Assembly (NCBI GenBank): GCA_028286835.1
Contig: JAQBQT010000013.1
Location: 1 to 37,198, forward strand
Reading direction: 5' to 3'
Source: Candidatus Parcubacteria bacterium
GTDB lineage: Bacteria > Patescibacteriota > Minisyncoccia > Phycocordibacterales > PALSA-1337
DNA: 37,198 nucleotides
Position numbers and translations under genes: made by a program. Shown one piece after another: positions 30,112 through 37,198 of this stretch (its first letter is position 1; each line of letters opens with the position of its first letter). A model generated the notes under the pieces. The model saw only the letters and a list, made by a program, of their open reading frames with translations, ran no database searches and was not told where the DNA came from.

Positions 30112-31674
30112 ATGAATACAAGGAATTCCGCCCAAAAACCCGTGATGCTCATCATCCTCGACGGCTGGGGCCAGCGCGAAGATACCAAAGACAACGCCGT
30201 CGCTGCCGCCAAAAAGCCTTTCTTCGATATGCTCTGGAATGAATACCCTCATTCCCTCCTGAAGGCATCTGGTGACGCCGTCGGTCTTCCTGAAGGCCAG
30301 ATGGGCAACAGTGAAGTCGGTCATATGACGATCGGCGCGGGCACGCCCATCGATACCGATCTTGTGCGCATCGACAAATCCATCCGCACAGGCGAATTCG
30401 ACGAGAATCCGCACATTCTCGCCCTCTTCGATCATGTGAAGAAGCACGGATCCACCCTTCACGTTCAAGGCCTCCTTTCTGACGGCGGGGTGCACAGCCA
30501 CCAGAACCATCTTTTTGCATTCCTGCGCCTGGCAAAAAAGCAGAATGTGCCGAAAGTGGCCATTCACGTCTTCACCGACGGACGCGATACGCCGCCCCAG
30601 AGCGCGTCGGCATTCCTGAAAGAGCTCGAGGCCGTGCTCGAGGAGCTGAACTCGGAGGAGCCGAAAGCCGGCGACCCTTCCAAGCCCCAATTCTTCATCG
30701 CCACGCTTTCAGGCCGCTACTACGCCATGGATCGCGACAACAATTGGGACCGCCTGGCCAAAGTCGAGCAGGCCCTCTTCGAATGCAAAGGCGCTGTCTG
30801 CGAGATCAAGCCTTCCCTTTATATGGAAGAGCGCTACAAGACCGGCGCAAAAGACGAGCTCATCGAACCTATCGTCATGACGACTCCGCATGGCGTCGGC
30901 GCACGGATCGGCACGAACGACGGCGTCTTCTTCTTCAATTTCCGCGCCGACAGGGCTCGTATGATCTCAGAGAAGCTCATCGCCGCAGCCAAGAAAGACA
31001 ATATCCATTTCCTTACCCTCACCGAATACAGCTCGGATTTCGACTGCCCTACGGCATTCACACCAAAGACCGTGGAAGCGACGCTCGGCGAAGAGCTGGC
31101 CAAGGCTGGCATGAAGCAGAGCCGCATCGCAGAGACAGAGAAATTCCCCCACGCTACATACTTCCTGAACGGCGGCCGCGATCTGCCCCACGAGGGCCAG
31201 ACGAATATCATGCTCGCCTCAAGGAAGGACGTGAAGACGCACGACGAGGCGCCCGAGATGCGCGCCGAAGCCATCGCCGACAAAGCCATAGAGGAGATCC
31301 GCCGGGGCGACGTCGACTTCATCTTCATGAACTTCGCCAATCCCGACATGGTCGGCCACACCGCCAACGTCCCCGCTATCATCACCGCCATCGAGACCGT
31401 GGACGCCCAGCTCAAGCGCGTCATAGAAGCTCTGAATGAGGCGGGCGGCGTCGCTATAGTCACCGCAGACCACGGCAACGCCGAGATCAATGTGGACCAG
31501 GAGACCGGCGAAAAGCACACGGCGCATACGCTGTCTTTGGTGCCTTGCATCATCACTTCGAAAAAATATGCGCTACGCGACGGCGGCCTCGCCGATCTCG
31601 CACCGACCGTCCTCGAGCTTCTCGGGCTCAAAAAGCATGCTTCGATGGAAGGATCGTCTCTGTTGGTGAAATAA
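30112..31674 (+). CDS. gpmI: 2,3-bisphosphoglycerate-independent phosphoglycerate mutase
   Basis: 520 residues, normal length. It interconverts 3- and 2-phosphoglycerate with a phosphoserine intermediate and two Mn ions. PVMLIILDGWGQREDTKDNA carries the first metal Asp, and MGNSEVGHMTIGAG carries the nucleophile Ser67. The phosphotransfer domain shows SDGGVHSHQNHLFAFLRLAK and FTDGRDTPPQSA; the phosphatase domain ends with NFANPDMVGHTANVPA and IVTADHGNAE, holding the remaining metal ligands. It supplies the substrate of enolase. The next gene begins 9 nt after its stop. Confidence 0.97.
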   Translation: MNTRNSAQKPVMLIILDGWGQREDTKDNAVAAAKKPFFDMLWNEYPHSLLKASGDAVGLPEGQMGNSEVGHMTIGAGTPIDTDLVRIDKSIRTGEFDENPHILALFDHVKKHGSTLHVQGLLSDGGVHSHQNHLFAFLRLAKKQNVPKVAIHVFTDGRDTPPQSASAFLKELEAVLEELNSEEPKAGDPSKPQFFIATLSGRYYAMDRDNNWDRLAKVEQALFECKGAVCEIKPSLYMEERYKTGAKDELIEPIVMTTPHGVGARIGTNDGVFFFNFRADRARMISEKLIAAAKKDNIHFLTLTEYSSDFDCPTAFTPKTVEATLGEELAKAGMKQSRIAETEKFPHATYFLNGGRDLPHEGQTNIMLASRKDVKTHDEAPEMRAEAIADKAIEEIRRGDVDFIFMNFANPDMVGHTANVPAIITAIETVDAQLKRVIEALNEAGGVAIVTADHGNAEINVDQETGEKHTAHTLSLVPCIITSKKYALRDGGLADLAPTVLELLGLKKHASMEGSSLLVK

Positions 31675-31683
31675 AAAGCCCAC

Positions 31684-31980
31684 ATGTCCAAATTCTCCGG
31701 CCTGCTTGGAAGCAAAAAGATAAACAGCCGCCACTCAACCATGACCGAGGACGCCAAGCTCCTCATTTCCATTGCGGATGCAGAGGAATCAGTCACGAAG
31801 ATAGTCCTGGGCGTGGTGAAGAACGTGAGCGGAGGCAAACCCCACCTCAAATTCAACGCCATCCCTGCCGGATTCAGCGTGAAGGTGCGCGGCCTCGGCG
31901 ACGTCCAGGAAGTCTTCATCTATACAAAAAATCCGAACGTACCAGCTAGCCTTCAGGAAGCGTTCGATCGGAAAAAATAA
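31684..31980 (+). CDS. Small basic protein, possibly DUF2103-like
   Basis: 98 residues. The pattern RHSTMTEDAKLLISIADAEE, then KIVLGVVKNVSGGKPHLKF and GFSVKVRGLGDVQEVFIYT, recalls the DUF2103 predicted metal-binding family (HST near the start, VQE near the end), but I hold this lightly. No membrane segment. It lies 9 nt downstream of gpmI and is surely cotranscribed with it. Function unknown. Confidence 0.6.
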   Translation: MSKFSGLLGSKKINSRHSTMTEDAKLLISIADAEESVTKIVLGVVKNVSGGKPHLKFNAIPAGFSVKVRGLGDVQEVFIYTKNPNVPASLQEAFDRKK

Positions 31981-31995
31981 GAGCGGATCGCGCAG

Positions 31996-33411
31996 CTAAG
32001 CGGTCTTCTGGGGCGACACCGGAGCTTCAGCGGCAGGTTTGAGTGCGCTCGCGGTCGCCGCTGCAGCAACTGCCGTAGCAGCCCTTATGTCTACCCTTTC
32101 CGTCACCAAAGCCGCGGCATATCTCACCACGAGTATGGACGAGGTCGCGCAGAAGATGCCCAAGGCCCAGCCAGCGAGGACATCGGAGGCCCAGTGCACA
32201 TTCAGGATGATGCGGGACAGGCCCACGGCGATCGTAGACACTGCGCAGAAGACGAACAGGAGCTCGCGCCTGACCCACGAGCGCATATATGGGGCGAGGC
32301 AATATGCCAAAAGGAAGAAGAACGCTGCGGCGAAGACAGAATGTCCGGACGGGAAGCTCGGATCCGCGGCCAGCCATGCCTGATCGAACATGAATTGAAG
32401 TCGCGGCGGGAACGTGAGCAGTATGATGTCATGGGGCCTCACGCGAACGAAGATCTCCTTCATCCAGCCGACGGCGATGGCGCACGAGCCGAGCGACAGG
32501 AGCACGATGGCGGACTTCCTCCACTTCTTCTGGTGCGCCAGTATGATGCTGCCGACCACGCCGTATGCCGTGACCGCGACGATGCCCCCGAGGGAGCTCA
32601 CGACCGTCGCCGCTGCCACGACGAGCACGCCATGCGGGCCTGCCGCAAGCGTCTTTGCCCACAGACTGACCTGCACGTCGAATGGCGCCATGAATGATCG
32701 CACCGCAAGCGTGTCCTGGATCATGCGTGCAAGGATGCCGAGCGACACCAGGTTGAAGCCGAGCGTGAAGAGCTCGTAGCGGCGGAACACATGGAAGCGC
32801 ATGTTCACGAATCGGTAGCCCCACACGATGAGCATGCCTGCGAGAACGGCGACCAGGATGATCTTGCCGAAGGCGTCGGCGGCGACATGGAATCCGAGGC
32901 CCAGGACATATCCGAGCGCGACGGATGTTACCACCCAGGCGATGCCGCCCAGCGAATTATATATCCAGAAATTGCGCGACGGCACATGGCTTGCCCCCAC
33001 AAGGAATGGAAATATGCCGCGGGTCACCGGATTGAAGCGTCCGATCATGAGGGCCTTGCCTGTGTGGACCTCAAGGAGGCGCTTGGCCTTCTCGAGATGC
33101 GTATCCTTCACGAAAAAGTACTTGCGCAGGCGGTCGATGAACGGCCAGCCGTACTTCCTGCCGAGCGCGAAGCTGAGATAGTCGCCGCAGATCGCCCCGA
33201 TGACGGTTACGATCGCTACGGTATAGACATTGAGCACGCCCACGCTTGAGAGGAAGCCTGCGGCGATGATGGCGACATGGCCTGGAATGAAGATGCCCAG
33301 GAGCGGAATGCCTTCCAAGAGTGTGGCGAGGAAAAGAGTGACGTAGCCGCCGCTCACGGCGACCGAAGCGAGGGTATGCGACAGGGCTGAAAAGAAGTCC
33401 AGATATGCCAT
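31996..33411 (-). CDS. DedA-PAP2 fusion membrane protein
   Basis: 471 residues. Residues about 15-200 are a DedA/SNARE-associated domain: LEGIPLLGIFIPGHVAIIAA (the E-x-x-xP-x-P-x-E/G-like motif), GDYLSFALGRKYG and GRFNPVTRGIFPFLVGASH, the conserved F/N-x-P-x-x-R-x-x-x-P motif. Residues about 235-450 are a PAP2 acid phosphatase domain with KEIFVRVRP (motif 1), PSFPSGHSVFAAAF (motif 2, His) and SRIILNVHWASDVLAGWALG (motif 3, His and Asp). DedA proteins include undecaprenyl-phosphate flippases and PAP2 proteins dephosphorylate undecaprenyl pyrophosphate, so the fusion may couple lipid carrier recycling steps. This is inference. TGCTATAAT lies 11 nt before the ATG. Confidence 0.92.
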   Translation of the reverse strand: MAYLDFFSALSHTLASVAVSGGYVTLFLATLLEGIPLLGIFIPGHVAIIAAGFLSSVGVLNVYTVAIVTVIGAICGDYLSFALGRKYGWPFIDRLRKYFFVKDTHLEKAKRLLEVHTGKALMIGRFNPVTRGIFPFLVGASHVPSRNFWIYNSLGGIAWVVTSVALGYVLGLGFHVAADAFGKIILVAVLAGMLIVWGYRFVNMRFHVFRRYELFTLGFNLVSLGILARMIQDTLAVRSFMAPFDVQVSLWAKTLAAGPHGVLVVAAATVVSSLGGIVAVTAYGVVGSIILAHQKKWRKSAIVLLSLGSCAIAVGWMKEIFVRVRPHDIILLTFPPRLQFMFDQAWLAADPSFPSGHSVFAAAFFFLLAYCLAPYMRSWVRRELLFVFCAVSTIAVGLSRIILNVHWASDVLAGWALGIFCATSSILVVRYAAALVTERVDIRAATAVAAAATASALKPAAEAPVSPQKTA

Positions 33412-33422
33412 GGATTTCTCTC

Positions 33423-33431
33423 ATTATAGCA
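33423..33431 (-). promoter_or_regulatory. Extended -10 promoter for the DedA-PAP2 gene
   Basis: TGCTATAAT on the minus strand, 11 nt before ATG 33411. Confidence 0.6.
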
Positions 33432-33537
33432 CGGCCGATCCGGCCTCATCATCCGCTTGCACGCCGGCGAAGCGGCATGATAGACTGAAAATCCGAACGG
33501 TTGATCTATTATTTTTAATACTAACGCCAACAATCAT

Positions 33538-33774
33538 ATGAAAGAGATAGTCATATATTCGACGCCGACGTGCGTGTACTGCAATATGGCCAAGACGTTC
33601 TTCAAGAGCAACGGAGTTGCCTACAAGGACTTCAACGTGGCGGCAGACCTCGACAAGCGCAAGGAGATGATCGACAAGACAGGCCAGATGGGTGTTCCCG
33701 TCATCGACATGGGTGGAGAGATCGTCGTAGGCTTCGACGAATCCAAGATCCGCGAAGTCCTCAACATCAAATAG
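33538..33774 (+). CDS. Glutaredoxin family protein
   Basis: 78 residues. KEIVIYSTPTCVYCNMAKTF holds the redox CxxC as CVYC, and MGVPVIDMGGEIVVGFD holds the cis-Pro loop and the glutathione-side Gly motif. The length and the Gly-Phe-Asp ending fit the short NrdH/Grx-like group common in small genomes. It exchanges disulfides with glutathione or thioredoxin reductase; the partner is not in the window. A terminator follows. Confidence 0.92.
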   Translation: MKEIVIYSTPTCVYCNMAKTFFKSNGVAYKDFNVAADLDKRKEMIDKTGQMGVPVIDMGGEIVVGFDESKIREVLNIK

Positions 33775-33800
33775 GCCTTCCTAAATGATCCTTTCAAGAA

Positions 33801-33825
33801 ATTCGGCCTCTGTGCCGATTTTTTT
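33801..33825 (+). terminator. Rho-independent terminator after the glutaredoxin gene
   Basis: TCGGC (33803-33807) and GCCGA (33814-33818) pair around CTCTGT, followed by seven T. It ends directly at the 3' end of the opposing tRNA-Gly. Confidence 0.75.
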
Positions 33826-33826
33826 G

Positions 33827-33897
33827 TGCGAGATGCGGGAATCGAACCCGCGCCCGATGCTTGGGAAGCACCAGTTCTACCACTAAACTAATCTCGC
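33827..33897 (-). tRNA. tRNA-Gly (CCC)
   Basis: Acceptor GCGAGAT/ATCTCGC with discriminator A. Anticodon stem GGTGC/GCATC with one G-U pair, loop TTCCCAA, anticodon CCC (complement at 33863-33865). T-arm GCGGG with TTCGATT. CCA is not encoded. Confidence 0.94.
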
Positions 33898-33924
33898 GGG
33901 CGGCCTGAACGGCTCAATAGTATG

Positions 33925-34329
33925 TCAGAGCCCGAAAGCGTGCAAGACGTTGCGCCACCAGGAGGAACCCTGCGCACCGGTCGTGCTTGCCGCGTTGATC
34001 GCGGCGGCGGTACCCGAGGCCGAAGGCAGGCTGTCGACGATGACAGCAACCTGCTCGCCTGGCTCGACGGCGTGATAGCGCTCGCGTATCTGGAAACGAA
34101 TGCCGGCGGGGGTCGAGAGCTGGTCCACGCGTGCTCCGAGCTCGGCTTGACTGCTCTGAAGCCTAGCCAGTTCGGCTGTAGCGACCTCGAGCCTCAGGGA
34201 GCTTTCGCGAGCCTTCTCGTGGATGCTCCATGCGGCGCGCGCGAGCACAATAAAGACGATAACTGCCGCAATGAGGGTGAACGGCGATGATAAAATGGAG
34301 TACAGGCTGGAGCGGTTGCGGCGCTTCAT
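33925..34329 (-). CDS. FtsB/DivIC-like septum formation initiator protein
   Basis: 134 residues. Basic N-terminus (MKRRNRSSLYS), one membrane helix (FTLIAAVIVFIVLARAAWSI), then a coiled coil (EKARESSLRLEVATAELARL) and the family's closing motif GIRFQIRERYHAVEPGEQVA. This is the layout of bitopic division proteins (FtsB, DivIC, FtsL) that link early and late divisome. The C-terminal 40 residues are Ala/Ser/Thr-rich. tRNA-Gly lies 27 nt downstream and may share the transcript. TATACT lies 7 nt before the ATG. Confidence 0.82.
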   Translation of the reverse strand: MKRRNRSSLYSILSSPFTLIAAVIVFIVLARAAWSIHEKARESSLRLEVATAELARLQSSQAELGARVDQLSTPAGIRFQIRERYHAVEPGEQVAVIVDSLPSASGTAAAINAASTTGAQGSSWWRNVLHAFGL

Positions 34330-34336
34330 GCTACAC

Positions 34337-34344
34337 AGTATACT
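34337..34344. promoter_or_regulatory. Palindromic -10 shared by divergent genes
   Basis: AGTATACT is its own reverse complement, so each strand reads TATACT here. On the minus strand it lies 7 nt before ATG 34329, on the plus strand 9 nt before ATG 34354. No clear -35 is seen on either side. Confidence 0.6.
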
Positions 34345-34353
34345 ACACGCACT

Positions 34354-34467
34354 ATGTTATTCCATAAGAACACCAAGAAATTCGCCAACGTAGGCATAAT
34401 CATCATCAGCATTCTCGTCGTTATCAGCATGCTGCTGCTCTACTTCCCTGCGGTGAGCGGAAGATAG
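34354..34467 (+). CDS. Tiny single-helix membrane protein (37 aa)
   Basis: Reads MLFHKNTKKFANVGIIIISI then LVVISMLLLYFPAVSGR. A basic N-terminus precedes one strong membrane helix (about 13-30). Support comes from the TATACT 9 nt upstream of the ATG, the divergent position to a division gene, and a clean protein-like composition. Missed by length cut-offs. It ends 10 nt from the lepA stop on the other strand. Confidence 0.6.
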   Translation: MLFHKNTKKFANVGIIIISILVVISMLLLYFPAVSGR

Positions 34468-34477
34468 CCTCTTCGCC

Positions 34478-36298
<1,821 letters not shown>

Positions 36299-36308
36299 AA
36301 GTGGGCAA

Positions 36309-36317
36309 ACTATACCA
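36309..36317 (-). promoter_or_regulatory. Extended -10 promoter of lepA
   Basis: TGGTATAGT on the minus strand, 10 nt before ATG 36298. Confidence 0.6.
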
Positions 36318-36330
36318 CGAAAGGCTATTT

Positions 36331-36370
36331 TTGAAAAAAGAAAACACCCTTACTTTAAAATAAGAGTGTT
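36331..36370 (-). terminator. Rho-independent terminator of the AT-rich gene
   Basis: AACACcCTTA (36343-36352) and TAAGaGTGTT (36361-36370) pair with one mismatch; the minus strand then reads TTTCTTTTTTC. A second AT-rich hairpin CTAATTTT/AAAATTAG lies at 36373-36393, overlapping the stop region. Confidence 0.8.
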
Positions 36371-36389
36371 AACTAATTTTAAATAAAAA

Positions 36390-36794
36390 TTAGCAAAAAA
36401 TTTCATTTTCCACATAATCGACTTCTTCCATATCACTTTTGTTTATATATTCCCCTGGAGCTGTCCCCTCATTCATACCTTTAAATGACCCACCTTCATG
36501 TACCTCATATAACATGTCATTAAAGTGTTTAATCCCTGGATAATTTTCTGTGCCCTCATAATCATTTATACTTCGTGAACAACATGCACATGCTCCGGGA
36601 TCTTTACGTTTTGTTTCTGCCAATATTTCAAATTTGTTCGCAGGTATTGCTTTCTCTTTGGCTAAAGGAATAAGGATAACATCTCCGACTTTCGTAGGAA
36701 TGTGCTGAATACCTGTAAAACCAGGACCACCACCACCAACACATTTAAGGATAGAATCTACTTTTGTTTTTATAATTAAACATTTAGTTTGCAT
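36390..36794 (-). CDS. Hypothetical AT-rich orphan protein (134 aa)
   Basis: 134 residues, MQTKCLIIKTKVDSILKCVG then a Gly-rich turn. VGDVILIPLAKEKAIPANKF is strand-rich and KRKDPGACACCSRSINDYEG has three Cys in a C-x-CC pattern that may bind metal or form disulfides. No membrane segment and no family recognised. The gene and its flanks (36331-36960) are much more AT-rich than the rest of the window, with AT-type codons, suggesting recent transfer. It has its own promoter at 36882-36910 and a terminator, so it is a self-contained cassette. Confidence 0.6.
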   Translation of the reverse strand: MQTKCLIIKTKVDSILKCVGGGGPGFTGIQHIPTKVGDVILIPLAKEKAIPANKFEILAETKRKDPGACACCSRSINDYEGTENYPGIKHFNDMLYEVHEGGSFKGMNEGTAPGEYINKSDMEEVDYVENEIFC

Positions 36795-36881
36795 ATATTT
36801 AGTTTTAATTGGTTACCAGAAATCCTGTTTGTTATTGAATCTCTAGTCACCAATCAAAACTTTTTTGAAAGAACTTATTAC

Positions 36882-36910
36882 ATAATAGCACGATTATATA
36901 CAAAAGTCAA
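36882..36910 (-). promoter_or_regulatory. Promoter of the AT-rich gene
   Basis: TTGACT (36910-36905) and extended TGC-TATTAT (-10 at 36887-36882) on the minus strand are 17 bp apart. The leader is about 80 nt. Confidence 0.75.
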
Positions 36911-36972
36911 GCAAATGTACCATTATTTCTAAAGGTTTTTCTGCTATCTACTGCTTATAAATTACTATCTGA

Positions 36973-37198
36973 TTAAAGATCCGGCTGCTGAGCGACAAGT
37001 GGTTTTTGCTTCCAAAACTTGGATTTGAGGGTTGCGACAAAGAGCGAGATATCTTCGTTTTTGAGTGCACCAAGGATGATACCGTAGAGCGCCATACCGA
37101 TCACACCGGAGATAAGTCCTTGGAAAAGAATCCCCCAGAACGTCCCTTGGTCGACACCGCTCGAGACAAAGAGAAGCATGCCATATATTGCGACAGAT
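36973..37198 (-). CDS. Integral membrane protein, C-terminal fragment (possibly MurJ lipid II flippase)
   Basis: The frame is open from the right window edge to the stop at 36973, giving about 75 residues. Two membrane helices are visible (AIYGMLLFVSSGVD region and LFQGLISGVIGMALYGIILG), followed by GALKNEDISLFVATLKSKFW and a short polar tail. The final helix followed by an xLKNEDIxxFxxxLK segment recalls the C-terminus of MurJ/MviN or related polysaccharide flippases. The start lies outside the window; an internal Met at 37179 is not the start. Confidence 0.5.
   Translation of the reverse strand, partial: SVAIYGMLLFVSSGVDQGTFWGILFQGLISGVIGMALYGIILGALKNEDISLFVATLKSKFWKQKPLVAQQPDL

Overview
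The window looks like core chromosome of a small-genome bacterium, most probably a Candidatus Patescibacteria/CPR lineage of the Parcubacteria type. This is an inference from gene style: short coding regions with little spacing, many small membrane proteins, a ThrRS without a TGS domain, tRNA genes without encoded CCA, and many genes whose start codon sits where transcription should begin. No rRNA or marker phylogeny is available here. The genetic code is standard: TGA ends several genes and a normal PrfA (RF1) is present.

Layout. 1-5,130: small accessory enzymes (DUF1761 membrane protein, DUF1697, Nudix, SRPBCC, VOC, RdgB), then a secreted muramidase-like protein and YggT. 5,258-8,053: an anchored protein, then a LexA-like repressor overlapping a Y-family polymerase behind an SOS-box promoter. 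8,055-9,582: a stress pair (lmo0937-like peptide, DUF892 ferritin-like), tRNA-Leu and RNase HII. 9,648-14,826: MFS exporter, DnaE, a tiny membrane ORF and an alkyltransferase. 14,883-17,276: a small promoter/terminator-bounded gene, then a T-box riboswitch and thrS. 17,281-21,043: poorly known small genes, a PKD-type surface protein, tRNA-Phe and tRNA-Arg. 21,125-22,438: prfA and rpmE. 22,516-24,925: an AT-richer accessory island with a homing-endonuclease-associated repeat protein, an overlapping ParB-like gene and a 149-bp nested inverted repeat. 24,951-31,980: MFS transporter, methyltransferase, enolase, a candidate structured RNA, a membrane protein and GpmI. 31,996-36,298: DedA-PAP2 fusion, glutaredoxin, tRNA-Gly, an FtsB/DivIC-like protein and LepA. 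36,331-37,198: a very AT-rich orphan gene and the C-terminal end of a membrane protein, possibly MurJ.

How genes work together. Eno and GpmI are neighbouring steps of lower glycolysis. ThrS, PrfA, L31, LepA and four tRNAs serve translation. LexA and the Y-family polymerase form a self-repressed damage-tolerance operon. RdgB and the alkyltransferase protect the nucleotide pool and DNA.

The most notable observations are (1) a T-box leader with mutually exclusive antiterminator and terminator before thrS; (2) a recurrent promoter layout, usually an extended -10 (TGnTAtAcT) followed by exactly 6-7 nt and ATG, predicting leaderless mRNAs for about ten genes, while several accessory genes carry clear Shine-Dalgarno sequences; (3) an SOS operator that exactly fills the -35/-10 spacer of lexA; and (4) the repeat-protein/ParB operon beside a long palindrome.
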